From Equus caballus (taxonomy: Eukaryota > Chordata > Mammalia > Perissodactyla > Equidae), in the NCBI RefSeq assembly GCF_041296265.1, contig NC_091695.1, positions 14,367,001-14,431,000 on the forward strand: 64,000 nucleotides of DNA, read 5' to 3'. A program made the translations under genes and the position numbers. This document shows positions 12,728 through 26,564 of this stretch, one piece after another. Position 1 is the stretch's first letter; each line of letters begins with the position of its first letter. The notes under the pieces were generated by a model. It was not told the DNA's origin. It worked only from the letters and a program-made list of their open reading frames with translations, and searched no databases.

Positions 12728-15262
12728 TACAGCTATAGAGAGAAGAATAATTTTCTCTTCGTTTATATTCATACAATTGCAGGAAAATTATTCTGGTTGA
12801 AACATATTTGGTAGAACATCCAATGTTGAGCCAATCAACTGTGCTTAAGTATGTGCCCTCATGTTGTGTATAATAACCATGTGATACATAAGGGATGAGA
12901 GCGAAGAAAGTTCTTAGATAATTCATGCAGTTGGTGAGTAGAAAAAGCAACGCACTTGTACTAATTAGGTTAAACTAAGCTAAAGAATAGGAAACTTTTA
13001 CAATTCTAAGTTCTGAGGACCTTGAAGAAGTATAATCTAAGACAGGATTCCAGGTTTAGTGTGAGGCTCAACTCTAAACAATAATTCAGGGACAAGTGGC
13101 TTTGACATTTTCCAATGGTGAATTCTCTAGTCTCTGTGGTCATTCCCTGGTCAGCCAGGCAAGTGGGGAGAAGTGGAATTCCAGGAGATGTTCTCTTAAA
13201 CAAGTAAGTCCATACACATTATTTTCTCTCCTATTTAATTGCCAAGAACTAAGTCACATGATCATGAGAGCTGCAAGAGACACTAGAAACACATTCCAGC
13301 CACTATGGAACAAAAAAGAAACTAAGGAGAATGGAATTTGATAGACATATTAATCTCTGGCATCAAGCACAATATAATTGTGAGTACTAAGGAGAAGTGG
13401 TAAAGGTAATTAAGGAGAAAAATGACATCATTCAATTTACTTTATAAATAAATATTATCCTTGAATTAACAAACAGAAGGTTGATGAAAGTGAAATAATC
13501 CTGAAAAGAAAGAATAATTTTTAAAAACTATTTCAGTTTAAAAACTTTACAAAGATATGAATGAAGGAAGTCTCTAAGAAAATAGAGTGGAACAAGTGGA
13601 GTTAATTGGTATTTAGAATACAGAGTCAGCATAATTTGTGATCAGATAGAAAATGTGCATAAAAGAAATGGAGAATGATAAATATGTTATATTTTCTAAT
13701 ATGGCTGATTTTGTGTTTGGGCATAACCCCTGCGTAAATCCTGTGACCACTTTTCACAATATATACACTGCTTCAACCCTGATCCTGGCCACTGTAATCT
13801 CCCATAAAGATTATTGCAATCACTTCCTAACTATTCTCCCTGCTGACACTCTTGTTCACACTAATATATATTGTGTTCTTATTTCATACCACATTTCAGA
13901 TATTTTATCCATTGCTAACAATGGAAGCAAACACAATATATATGATTAGTGATATGGAAAAATTAAATGATGTAAGTGTAAATTATCAAGTCCCTCAATG
14001 TCCAACAATGTTCTATGTAGAGGGCTCCATACTTGAAAATGCCCTGGAATCAAGTAGTTATGAGAGGAGATAAAGTCAAATTATGTAATAAAAATTAAAA
14101 CAAAATATTTGTGAAAATAGAAGTTGTATTGGAGAGATATGAGTTATATTGGAGCATTACATTAGAAAATTTAATTTTGCCTACAGGAATAATGGGTCAC
14201 TTTTCATAGGATGGGATATACCAGCTCAATCTAAAAGATTAACAGGAGCTTGGCAATCAGACATGAGGTCAATGTATAGGTTACAAACTTTTCTGTGCCT
14301 CTTGAAGAGTATAAGACGTAAACTTACATAGTTAGATATTTATTGAATACTTCAATAAATACACAAAAGCTGAATGAAAAAACTAATTATTTTACATAAC
14401 TTACCAAAGATTTACAGCAACAATAAAACTTCACTCTGTCCTCTCTCTCCTATGAGTTTTAAGCCCTCACAGTGTCAGTTTCCCATCCTCACCTTCTCAA
14501 CATCGAAAACTCTGAGACTCTGTGTACTATATCTTCTTGTTCAAGTTTATTTTTTTCTTATATAAGTACCTGTAACTGAAAAGAAATTCTATCCATGAAA
14601 TGAACAGAGGGCCTTAACACACAAAAATTCTAGATAATACACAAAATCTAGATAATTTCCAAGTTACATTCTTTGAAGTTAAGAAATGGTGTTTTAATAG
14701 TTTCAAATTTAGTAACCCTAGATTTCATATATAGATATAGACCAATTTCAAGACTGTGATTATCTTACACAGCCTTTCCCAGTAGAGGAATTGCTCTACT
14801 CTCCAAAGACTAAGAAGATGGGGAGATAGGTAGGGAGGAGTGGCCAGTAGGCTCATGCTCGTCAGACCATATTCCATAGAGAGAGAAACTTCAGTGTAGC
14901 ACTAATCCAACTAGACACAGCCTTGGTTACCTTCTAAGTTACCACTTGATAAACAGATTATTGCATTTAAAAATGCAACACGTCAGAGAGAGAAGATGCC
15001 CCAACAATTAATAAGGGGCTATCTTCTACTAAGGTGCACTGATGGATTTAAGTGAAGCATTAGCTTCAATGAAAACTGAGAATGGCTGTATTTGTTACTT
15101 GAATGATTCAAACCAGAAATTTATATAAGGCCATATTCTTTATAAAAGAGCAACACACAATGATTTCTCCATAATAAAAAAAAAAAGGTAAGCAGTAATT
15201 ATTTTACCCTGCTTATTTTTATTGTATTGTATTTATTTTAAACACAAGAAATGAAAGTATCA
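12728..15262. other. Intergenic, mostly unassigned
   Basis: No gene seen. 13700-13930 (CCCATAAAGATTATTGCAATCAC...CTCCCTGCTGACACTCTTG) resembles a common ancient mammalian repeat I cannot name with confidence. The rest is AT-rich. Confidence 0.35.
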
Positions 15263-15526
15263 GGGCCGGCCCTGTAGCTGAGTGGTTAACTTCACATGTT
15301 CCACTTCTGTGGCCCAAGCTTTCGCAGGTTAGGGTCCTGGGTGTGGACATGGCACCACTCACCAAGCCATGCTTAGGCGGCATCCCACATAGCACAACCA
15401 GAAGGACCTACAACTAGAATATAGAACTATGAACTGGGGGACTTTGAGGAGAAGAAGAAGAAGAAAAGAAAGAAGATTGGCAACAGATGTTAGCTCAGGT
15501 GCCAATCTTCAAAAAACAAATAATAA
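15263..15526 (+). repeat. ERE-type SINE
   Basis: Plus orientation: GGGCCGGCCCTGTAGCTGAG head, GAAGAAGAAGAAAAG middle, GTTAGCTCAGGTGCCAATC and an A-rich tail. Target duplication TGAAAGTAT at 15252-15260 and 15529-15537. Confidence 0.93.
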
Positions 15527-15774
15527 ATTGAAAGTATTGAAGAAAACACTTCCTCCCATTCAAATTCATTTATGAGATAAATCTTATGGACTTGAAATAT
15601 ACAGACTGTAACTATAAGCAGTTTTTAATTTTTATAACTGTAAATCAGATATAAGATGCACATAAAGTTCTTATTTCTTAGTTTTATTGATATTATTCAG
15701 AATATTAAAGTCAAAATAATATTTCCTATTGAATGTTCTATGAAGCACATTGAGTTTTTATTAAGAATATGGAT

Positions 15775-15985
15775 TCTGGCATTAAACTGCTGATTTTGAG
15801 GCCAGCAAGGTCACAAACTATCTTCTTGATATTGGACAAATTTCTTAATCTCTCTATGCCTCTGACTTTTTATGCAAAATATGAATAATCACAATGCTTA
15901 CTTCATTCAGAATGCAATAAATGAGATAATTAAATGAGATAATACAGATACAATCATTAACAGTGTGGTTATCATGTAATACATG
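15775..15985 (+). repeat. MIR SINE, ancient
   Basis: Resembles the MIR consensus: TGGATTCTGGCATTAAACTGC, the core-like stretch ending in CTTAATCTCTCTATGCCTC and AAATGAGATAATACAGATA. Highly diverged. Confidence 0.65.
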
Positions 15986-16604
15986 TTTAAAAATGATCAA
16001 TAATAACAAAATAGTTTCAAATAATCAGACCTCTCTACTCTCCATAGCTAGGCTAGTGCTGCTAACAGACAAAATGGAAGAGAAAAAACTTAACCTCTCA
16101 TTTTAGAACTACCAAAGTACCATAATTGTTAATGGAGAGAGTAGATCAAGCTCAGAAAAGAGAATAATCAAACAAAATTCTCTCTGAGGGTGCTTTTATG
16201 TCTTAAATAGGATTTGAGCTAGACTTTTAAATTTAATTTTGCTCATATTTCTATAATAAAGTCTACTTCTCTTACATACTTAAAATACAGTTGACTGGCA
16301 CAGATAACAGAAAAATACTAAAAATAAAAGCCCAATAAGTCAGAGTGGTATTTCCCTGGATACAGTTGCTGGTTTGTATCCATCCAATACAGAATAGTGC
16401 ACTAATTTTAAGCTCAGTATTTCTGTCAAAATATTACACTGTACATTTTCTTTTCTCCTAGATTGAGAAAAGGATATTCCTGTCCAGGATAAAAGATGAG
16501 CAAAGTTCAAAAAGAAAGAAAATGGATATCTTAAAATAATAAGGATAAACACAATAAATATGGTAATGATCATAATGACAATGCTTAATGCAACTACAAC
16601 TGCC

Positions 16605-16760
16605 TATTTCAAGTCAAGCTGATAACATAGCTTATGCTACTCCTCAAAGCAACTCCCTGAGTTACATACTATTATTACTGTGTGTATTTTCAAACAAGGA
16701 AAACTAAGCTCTGATAATTTAAATAAAGACATATTATCAGAATATATCTAATTTCCATTT
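16605..16760 (-). repeat. MIR-like SINE fragment
   Basis: Reverse-orientation MIR signature: ACTCCCTGAGTTACATACTATTATTAC followed by AACAAGGAAAACTAAG. Old and weak. Confidence 0.45.
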
Positions 16761-17029
16761 TAAATCACTCAGTATAAATTCTTTGGTCAGTGAGTACTTA
16801 AATCTAGTTAGATCAACGATGATTGCTAAGATTCACAGGAAATCATTCATGTAATTACCCATTTAGAAACATTTTTAAACCACTGAGTCATGTTAAGCAC
16901 CACATCACCTATTGGAATACAAAACTGAAGGAGGACATGAAAGCATTTTTTCCCCCCTGGAATATGTTTTATTGTCTTTCCAAAAATAGAATGATTCAGT
17001 GATATCCTAAGATCTGTCAAAGTCTCAGA

Positions 17030-17330
17030 GTAGACGTCCTTTCCTTAAGGTATTGTTTGGCGCTCCCATAACACCTTGTAATTCTTTCTCCTTCGACTCT
17101 GCATCTTGCAGGGTAGCACCTGACTTACCTGTCTGATTTCATCACTAGTCCATGAACTCTGTAAAGACGGAAGGTGAGCTCATATTATTTACCAATATTA
17201 TCCTTCATATTTAACACACTTTGTATTTAACATACATTTAGTATTTATCCATAATAAACTTCAATATATACTACAAAATATATATTGATTGACTGCCTGA
17301 TATATTCATCAAACATATCTGGATCACTGA
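17030..17330 (+). repeat. L2 LINE 3' end fragment
   Basis: Resembles an L2 3' end: CTGATTTCATCACTAGTCCATGAACTCTGTAAAGACGGAAGG and a following AT-rich tail. Highly diverged, ancient. Confidence 0.45.
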
Positions 17331-18032
17331 AAATTCAATTTTATTTCTGCTTGAGTTGTTTTTCATAAGGTATAACTTCTGAAGAAAAAGATATAGGGAG
17401 GGCGATGTAGAATCTTGAAAGTTTTGAAAAGATATAAAATGAGGAAATTACCAAAATGTGAAAAGAGGAGAAAACAAGAGAGAAAGATCAGAAAAATCAA
17501 GTTAGAGATAAAAAGAGATTTTTGGGGGTGCACTCAGTCTCCGTTTATAGAGATTCTCATATTATTTGGATCTGAATTGCCCTAGGTCCTCGGTCCCTCT
17601 TCTTGATATTTCTGAGCCATGAGCAGAGAAGAGCCAGGACAGAGCATTTATCTTTAGGGTATGCTGTGGAAAATTAAAGTTGGAATAGAAGGTTCATTGA
17701 ACTAAGATGGGAGGCATTTAGAATTAGTGACATTTGAGAAACCGAAAGTGGAAATTGTTGTTTCAGTCCTTTGGGATTTGTGAGAGGGAAAGGGAACCGG
17801 GGATCTTAAAAAAAGAGAAATTGTATTCTGTAAGAAGCAAAGATGAATTTGGGGTTTAGGAAATGGAGAAGAAACTTCAAATCTCATGACAATGTGGATT
17901 TTGGAGTATGTGACAAACCGTGAAAAAGATCTTAGTTTAGGATTAAGGAAGGCAAAAGTCAAAAAAAGTGATATCTAGGATCCAGTCCAGTGGAGGAGAG
18001 ACAACTTATTTTGTCTAAAAATGCTTAATTCT

Positions 18033-18282
18033 CTCTTTTTTTTTTTTTTTGAGAAAGATTAGCCCTGAGCTAACTATTGCCAATCCTCCTCTTTTTGCTG
18101 AGGAAGACTAGCCCTGAGCTAACATTTGTGCCCATCTACCTCTACTTTATATGTGGGACGCCCACCACAGCATGGGTTTTACCAAGCGGGGCTATGTCTG
18201 CACCCGGGATCTGGGCCTGTGAACCCCAGGCCACCGAGAAGCGGAATGTGTGCACTTAACCGCTGTGCCACCAGGCCGGCCC
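18033..18282 (-). repeat. ERE1-type SINE
   Basis: Minus orientation, full length: T run, AGATTAGCCCTGAGC, GCACCCGGGATCTGGGCC and the CCACCAGGCCGGCCC head. Target duplication of 18 bp with one mismatch: CTAAAAATGCTTAATTCT at 18015-18032 and CTAAAAATGCCTAATTCT at 18283-18300. Confidence 0.95.
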
Positions 18283-18300
18283 CTAAAAATGCCTAATTCT

Positions 18301-19509
18301 TGAAGAAGCAGATTAGACTAAGACTATACCACATTTAGCATTGTGCTTTCTGATAGTTATTCAGACATAGGTATATAGAAAACGTAATAAATCTATTTTA
18401 TGTTTATGATACATACTTAGTACTTACATATAAAAGACTACAATATATATCACAAAATATATATCAATTGACATGTTCATAATATATATATTCTATATTC
18501 ACAATATATTCTATATTTGTGATATATGATATATTAAATGCATTCAGAAACTCATATTTAGAGGTAGTAAAAAGGTATACAAAGGCAGATTTTACATTTT
18601 GTCTGGTGTCAGGTATATGAACTCTCTGATCAATTTCTTTTGCACCATGTATTTTCCTTTTTCATTCTTTAATTACCCTGTAAAGGCCCTAAACATACCT
18701 AATTACTACTAAAGGCCTAGAATTTGGAATATAAGTAGAGTTAAGATTATTTTGTGCCCGTGATTGTGTTGAGGGCATATTACAACAAAATCTTACTTAC
18801 TTTATTTCACATTCTAAACCTCAGGTGGACATGTAACTTGCTATAAAGCATTATTTCCAATACAAATTTGTTTGATATATTAAGTGGAATATTTTTCTAT
18901 GATGGAAGCAAAGTGGTATTCCTTATTTTCCTCATCAGTGTCTAACCCTCTTTTCCAGATAGTGGTGGCCCAGGCTGACCTGAACTGGGCCTGGCAGTGG
19001 AATCTTATTGACCACCTTGGCCTTTGGTTATCAGAGATGCAGTTCACAGGAGAAACATCAAATCATCCAGGAAAGAATCACGCGGATTGTAAATTGAAAG
19101 ATGTTAGGCAGAAAAAATACAAATAAGAAGCAACAGAGATCAGATTGATCAGAAAGGACAACATTTCTCATTAGAGAATGCCACCTGCTCCCTCCAGCAA
19201 TTCTTACGCTGAGAATAGACTACCTGACATGTTTTGCTCTTATTTTATTTTTATTTATTTTTCTGTGTAATTCATTTATCCATATTGTTGATATAGGCAG
19301 GAAGAATAGAGTTTAAATGTTTTTACATTTTGGAATTCTAGGATATTGGATTTGAAACATCTTCCCAAAAATACAAAACAAACAAACAAAACACTGGATA
19401 TCTATTCTGTATCAGTGGATTTGAAATCATCTATTTAATTTGTCTCAGTTGGCCTTTGGGTTCAGCAGATTGAGGTGACTTCTAAACCCTGAAATCATTT
19501 TGTTCATAG
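18301..19509. other. 5' flank of OR10AG copy 1
   Basis: AT-rich with TATAT-rich runs at 18430-18540. The 5' non-coding exon and promoter expected for an OR gene would lie here or further upstream, but I cannot place them. The final bases form an AG just before ATG 19510. Confidence 0.35.
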
Positions 19510-20466
19510 ATGGAATCCACAGGACAAACTCCCCCACAGAGGAACCTCACTATGTAGGTGGAATTCATCCTGTTTGGTTTTTCTGATGTTCCTGACCTCC
19601 AAGGATTTCTTTTTGGGGTGTTTTTGATAATGTATGTGATTATTCTGATGGGCAATGGCCTCATTATCATAATAACCAACGTTGATCCTTCCCTCCACAC
19701 TCCCATGTATTTTTTCCTTAGGAACTTTTCTTCTTTGGAAATATGTTATGTGTCAGTCACTGTCCCCAGATTATTAATAGATCTTTGTAGACAAAAGAGA
19801 AATATTTCCTTTCTCGCCTGTGCTGTACAAATGTATTTCTTTCTTGTCTTGGGAGCCACTGAGTGCTTTATTCTGACGGCAATGGCCTATGACAGGTATG
19901 TTGCCATTTGCAACCCATTACTCTACCCTCTCATCATGAACAATAGGCTGTGTAGCCAACTGGCAGCTGGCTGTTGGATCAGTGGAATTCCAGTCCACAT
20001 AGGATTCACCTATCAGCTGTTCTCTCTCCCCTTCTGTGGATCTAACCTGTTGAATCACTTTTTCTATGACATACCTCCAGTACTTGAGCTTGCCTGTGGG
20101 GACACTTTTATGACTCAGATATTGATTTACATGGTTGCTGTTCTAGTTGTCAATATTCCTTTTATGTTGATACTTGGATCTTCCGTAAATATAATCTCAA
20201 CCATCCTGAAGCTGCCTTCAGCAACTGGGAGAGCCAAGGCCTTCTCCACTTGCTCTTCTCATCTCATGGTTGTGGCTTTATTCTTTGGATTAGGCATCAT
20301 TACCTATATGAGACCAAAGTCCAGCCATTTAAAAGGAATGGATAAATTCCTTTCTCTTTTTTACACCATTGTGACCCCAATGCTAAACCCTATAATATAT
20401 TGTCTGAGAAACAAAGATGTCATGGTGGCATTGAGAAAATTCTTACCAAAATGGATTGTGCTATGA
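19510..20466 (+). pseudogene. OR10AG1-like: OR10AG-type olfactory receptor, near-intact, start region lost (copy 1)
   Basis: Class II odorant receptor, a seven-helix GPCR of olfactory neurons. From 19558 a 302-codon frame runs without interruption to TGA at 20464-20466. It contains TPMYFFL after TM2, MAYDRYVAIC at the end of TM3, KAFSTCSSH in TM6 and PMLNPIIYCLRN in TM7, all OR hallmarks. The family start by alignment with the neighbouring copies is ATG 19510, which gives a 15-residue N-terminus with an NLT glycosylation site. An in-frame TAG at 19555-19557 then ends it. The next codon, 19558, is GTG where copies 4 and 5 and (from memory) human OR10AG1 have ATG, so no start ATG precedes TM1. 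The middle cysteine of extracellular loop 2 (HFFC in the paralogues) is Tyr (codon 20065-20067), removing the usual disulfide to TM3. Probably a young pseudogene. An alternative upstream coding exon is possible but not supported. Confidence 0.85.
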
Positions 20467-23400
20467 CTTAAAAACAAAACTTCATAAAATTTGTTTCTTA
20501 TTTATCACAGTCTCCATACATTAATATTGATTCTTCTCAAATTTTATTAGGAATCTTAATTATTCTGATTGATCTTATACACTTATCACATGAAAGAAAC
20601 TCTGCTGCTACTTTTAAATAAAATAATAATCCCAAACTCAATCCAAGATATTGAAATATCTCAAATAACACATTGGAGTCTTTAAGGTTGCTGTTACTTT
20701 TTAAGATTTTAGAATATTGGCTAAATGTTTTATTTCACAAAAAATGCTTCATCTTTATATCTCCAGTTCCAACATATTGTCTGAAAAATGTTAGACATTT
20801 AGTTAACTTTGTTAGATTGAAAGGAAGACTAATAGCAAAAGTTTAACTATTGATATTTTACCTGCTCATGATCAATAATTGCATTATAATCAAGAAAGTT
20901 AACACAAAGAAAGGAAGGATTTGAAACCAACAATAGTGAGTAGAATTGATGTGTTAAGCAGAGTTAAAATTCTATCTGTTCTTATTGGTGATTCATCAGC
21001 TACTTCCCAAAAGCCAAATTCATATAAGAAAAAGGGGGCCACTTTATCTTGGTTACAGAATTCAGTCTTCCTGTAGAATTCTACCTAAATTGCCTTCACT
21101 TCTATTGTGTTAAATAGAATACTTGATTTTAATTTTCATATGGAGGTTTTAATTTCACAAAGATGGTACAAGTTGTGGGGGTTTGGGAGAAAAATAAAGG
21201 TATTTGAGAAGCCAAAACAGGGAATTTATATAAACCTACTAAAATGTTAGCTCTGGGCTGTGTGAGAGTCATTTTTCGTACCGCCAACTCCCTTCTTGAG
21301 GTAGAAACCAGCAATTTCCCTTCCTTCTTTCTTTAAAGAAACAGTATAGAGTCTTAATAACAAAGGAATGCCTGTATAGGAAGACAGGAAAGGGTAAATT
21401 TGAACATTAAAGCAGCAAAATCACAGGCATTTCCTTCACATAGTTGTGCATTCAGTAAACTTCTTGGTACCAACCTTTGCAGTGTCTTAGGTGCTGTCAC
21501 CAGGCTTCCTGTGGTGTTCCTTTCAAAATACAGAACATTTTTACTTGCCGCCTACTTCTCCTTCACTCCTATCACATTTATCTCCAGTGTTCTTTAGAAG
21601 GTAGTGTGATGTTACATATAACACAAGTTCTGTACAATTATTTCCTGTCATAAAGCCCCAGCTTAAAGAGAAAAGGTGAAAAAAGTAAAAGAAACCATTT
21701 TCAAGATCATAATAGTATCCAATTTTAACAAAATATAGCTTTGTCCTTTCATCACAATAAAAGAGTACCAAACATATCACAAATAAATAGATATTGGAGA
21801 TCTTAAATTTTGTGTGAAAGGGCTATCAAAAGACATATTGGGGAATTTTTTATATATAGTTGTTTGGCAGTGCTACTTCTGAAGCTGCCTCCTCCCTCAA
21901 TAAGATCAGAGCTGTCTATCATGTTTGGAATATTGATACTTTGAAAGATCTGTGCAGTAGCAGAAGAAGACATGGGTATTGGTATATACAATGATTATAT
22001 TCTAAATTATGTATTCAGTCAACATATTAACATCCAAATTTTATTTCCTTTTAAAATATTTAAAGTTAGTATTTTGTATTACATGTTACATATTAGAAAT
22101 CCCGATTGAGGAAAATGAGAGGAACAAGAATAGTCATAAAAGGACTATGAAAAGTGGCAAAACCTTTGGCTGGTCCAGAGGATTGTCCTGGTCATGTTAC
22201 TGCAATGCAGAAGGATGAACTTTCTTGGCATAGGAATTTGGTTTCTTAGACAAGGAGAGCAGGCACGATGCTGTTGAGTCCTATATGAAGACGATCGCTT
22301 GAGCTGCAAAATACTACATGGTTTTTAGAGACATGAAATGTTAACTTATTGGAAGTTTGACCTCTGCTGACTCCAGAGAACAAAGGGAGAAGCAGTAATA
22401 ATTTGCTATATTTGAAACGAAGAAAGCTTTCCAAATTTTTCTGGCAGAATGTGTCAAGACAGGTCAGGAAGTTGTGGTTATTTACCTTTACAACACCTCT
22501 CACGAAGGCAACATTTGGAAGAGGCCTTCTAAAGTGAAGAAATGAGACGTTGGAAGACGATGTCCTCTAAAGCTGTCAGTATGGGTTTGACTGAAGTGAT
22601 GAGAGGAAGTGGTGGCTTTATTATCTTCTAATTTAGGAGGAATTTTACCTGTGTTGATAGATACCAATGAGTCTGTGACATAGAGAATCTGTAATGCTCC
22701 TACCCACACTCCAATTCTGTAGCAAGAATTAGGGATGTTAGAATCTGAGGATTCCAACATTTATGCTGGTGAGGCATCCTCAGACATTGGTTTCTGAATA
22801 TAATAGTCAATCAGATAGATACTGTCTTCACAAGGAGAATATCTTTGTTTCATATATTAGTAAAGACATTGTTTTGGTCAGTGCTTGGTGCAAAAGAGAT
22901 ATTTTCCAACAATGGACAACTCATTTCTCACCTGGATACAAGGCTACTCCTATAGAGATTTCTTTCAACACAACATGTAGAGCAAATTTTCCCAAATATG
23001 ACTTTCTGCTACTGATCACTTACTCAAGCTCCATAATCCTATCTGTAGCTGGCTGCTTCTCTCTGAATATGTCTTTAATATATTGCATATGATTGTTTGC
23101 TTTTGGATGTCCTTATCCTTCCTTAAATTTCCAGGTCACTTTGGAAAGTGAAGAGGTTCATTTTACTCTTAGATTAGAAGCCAAAGTTAAATGATGTTTT
23201 GTAAGAATAAACTTGTATGAGCAATATCATGAATATTACAATGAAATTTCTTTACAAAATAAAGACAAAATGTTCCACAAAGACAAAGAGTTGGAGGAGG
23301 AATCCAGAGTCTTTGATTAGTGGCTGAATTATAGGGAAGAGTGTTTAAAGGCAAGGTGAGAAATTTGGACTTTGGCTCATTATTGTAAATTAAAAATGAC

Positions 23401-25099
23401 AAGAATTTAATAAAGTTCAGTGGCATTAGGAATTTAGAGAGAAAAGGGAAACAAAGACATTCCCAGAAGGAGAAAAATAATTTGACTTTCAGTTTTAATT
23501 TGGGGATGAAGGCATCATTCTCAGGTTTCAGCTATTTTTTTAGACTAAAATGGGCAGAGTGTATGTCTATGTGTAGATGGGGGAGGAATAAGGTAGTTTT
23601 GGAGGAAGTTAGTGTCTTCAGTTTGGAACCTGTCTCGAGAACAATTAGATAAGGTCATCCTGAACATTTTTTTTCATGTTTTGCCATGTATAATACACGC
23701 TCAATTCAGGAAACTGACACAATCTCTGACTGACACTGTTTTCTTCTGATAAAAAGGTAATATGTCCACATACATCAGTTGCCCTGCTTTTTCTTCTGAC
23801 TTTTGATGTGATTGAAACTGACGGAGTAAAGAATATATCTTATGACCCCTATTAGCCACCTTCAGGCTTTGAAGCAGCCAATGGAGCGGTCTGGGGTAAA
23901 CCTTGTTCAGAATTAGGGTGGCCCGGTGATCAACTGACCCTATCACATTCTCCTTTGGTCTTTTAACTATGAATTCAACAGAGAAAGGAGGTGGAAACAT
24001 AAAGCAAGTGGCAAAGATCTAGAATCAGACTAAGTAGAGGAGTAAAGATCAAAGGTCAAGAAACAAAGGTGGAGCTGTAAGCTCCAGTCTCTTGGCTGTA
24101 GAAATGGAGAGAACCTAACCAACTCAAGAAGGGGTCAAGAATAAGGTGTACATTCAGATGGAGGAAAAAATGTCGGGTCTACTTCTACTAGCCTTTCTGA
24201 TATCTCCCAAGGTCTTTGCATCCCTGTTACTTCCCTTCCAGGAAATATGTGACTTTACCTCTTTGTGGAAAAATTTTCCAGCTAGAGTGAAGTGGGGGGA
24301 AGTCTAAAATATTCTTGTTACTTTTGTAGTCCAAGAATATACACTTATATGGGGCAGATGATAGCATGTTAACTATTTTTCTTTATTTTTCCTGCGATCT
24401 TGAGCATGAAATAATTTAGACATTCCAAAGTTTTACTTTATCACGCACGTTTCATTAAACATTTCCTGTAGTATCTACTGGCTCTTGTGGTTATCCAGTG
24501 ATCAATCTTATTGATTAATAAATGAGAAGATATTAGGTTTCTCAGCTCACCCCCATCTTCCCACTTCAGATCTACCTGCAGAGAGGATTTGTCCGGTTGT
24601 TCTCTGTTGTGTTAAGAAACCTGCCTCTATGAACAAAGCTTATGATTGTCCAGAATTTCCAGTAACTGGATGGATAAGTCTGCCTTGTTAAATGATGAAA
24701 GGCTTCAAACACACTCTGCTACACAATGAAAGTCCTGTTCTCAAATTTTTTTATTTTGAGTAATAATAGGTTGACTTCAGTGAATCTATTTCCTGTCTCA
24801 CTTTTCAACATGTTCTGAAATCTGGTGAGCAAAGAGAAATGATCAAGATATCTTAAAACCTTAACGTTAGAGAGATTCCAGAGTAACCAAAGAATATGAG
24901 AGAACTGGCAAAAATCAAGAGACGTTTTAAATTTGGTTTGTGAATGACTCCGCTTTGATTTTTTCTTAAGGAATTCAAATATACTTTCTCAGCTTCTTCT
25001 TTTTTTTTAATATTTCAGCTATTGAACATGACAATGCATGGAGTTTTGACTGAATTGCTGTATTTATAATAGCATTATCTTTAGTGAAGTTTAAAATAT
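20467..25099. other. Intergenic, SINE-poor, unassigned
   Basis: About 4.6 kb with no ERE, L1 or OR sequence recognised. 22200-24300 is less AT-rich than its surroundings and contains a 99-codon minus frame (23701-24000) without known motifs. Confidence 0.35.
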
Positions 25100-25265
25100 G
25101 AGTGGATAGTGTTTATTGAGTGCTTCACTAAATGTCAGGCATTATGCTACAAACTTTATAAAATTTAATTTTCACAGCTTTAAAAGAAACAATGAAGCTA
25201 AAATAATTAAAGTAATTTACCAATCACACATAAGAATTTCTCCAGCTCTAAAACATACCCATATA
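25100..25265 (-). repeat. MIR-like SINE fragment
   Basis: Begins TTTATTGAGTGCTTCACTAAATGTCAGGC, the reverse-complement start of a MIR-type element, and continues into a diverged core. Confidence 0.5.
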
Positions 25266-25649
25266 TACTCAATTATGCTACATATATACTATATTTACTA
25301 CCATGTGTCCAATGAAAACTCATAAGCTTTAGTATCTGAGGACTATTGTAAGTCTAGATCCTATCATATATTATCTGATCATGCATTGAATAAGGGTTGA
25401 AGAGAGCTGCCTCACCAACATTTATCTGTTTACTATGGTGCAAATGTTAATATTAAAGCTAAAAATTATGGAGAGGCATGTAAACAAGAAAGACTTAAGA
25501 TCATATTTATGTGTGAGGGGGAAGAATTAAGTGTTGATAGGTCAGAAATGGAAAGATGAAGACCAGGGGTGTTCTTATTCTTGTCCCCTCAGTCTCGTGT
25601 TTGTGATTTGGTTGATGAGTCCCTAATACTAATTATAATGTGATCTTAT

Positions 25650-25830
25650 GTAGTACCACAGTAATATAAATCCTCATCAATTTATGGGAAGACAGTATCA
25701 ATGATCCCCATTTTGCTAATGAGCAAAATGACTCATTAAAAAGTGACCCATCTAAAAGTGGCAGAAACAAGCTTAGAACTTGTGCCATCACACTCTGAAC
25801 TACTATGTTGCCTTTGGACATAGTATTTGG
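25650..25830 (-). repeat. MIR-like SINE fragment
   Basis: Contains ATGATCCCCATTTTGCTAATGAG and AAGTGACCCATCTAAAAGTGGCAGA, matching the reverse MIR core. The tail is diverged. Confidence 0.55.
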
Positions 25831-26564
25831 GCCAGAACAGATAGTATACTTAGATTGATTCATCTAGTCTCATTGTTTAAGTCCTGTGTTAGCTACTACC
25901 AAATATGGAAAATGTGTAACTTAGATCTGACAACTCATGCATAGCATCACCTTTTGTCCAATACTAGCTAAGCAATTCTTTTGCATTAGTATGCAAAGTA
26001 GATTTTATTGATAATTTTGCTGGGAATAAGAGAATATGTTTAACACAGTTCCCCTCTTGAAAACTAATTTTTAAATCCTCAACTGATTTATCTGTTTGCT
26101 CAACTTCCTTTTTCCTAGATGTTCTTAAGACCTGTTCTCTGATCCTCTGCAAGAAAGTGCTCAAATCGCATTATTGTTTTTCCCCTGAAATACACCAAGC
26201 ACTGTAATTGTTCCCTCTTCTATTACTCAAATCAATTTAATGTAGTCTGAATATTTAACTTCAGAGCTTGTATTTCCAGCCCCTTACAAGCCTAAGAAAA
26301 TAAGTACTTATCAAGGTAATAGAAAGGACCCATCTTATAAGGTAGTAAAATATGTAAATAAAAAAGCACTTTTCAGTTACAAAATCTCATGGTGCTTTGC
26401 AGGGAGTAAGAAAGTTAATCTCTGAAAAATTTGAAAACTTAGAAGTGACAGATGGATATGAGAATATGACAATGTTGTATTCCTGGAGTAGTCACTTTGT
26501 ACCAGTGAAGAAACAGACTTTTCCCTTGCTGAGATATTAATGCAAGTTTCCATTTAATAAGGAT

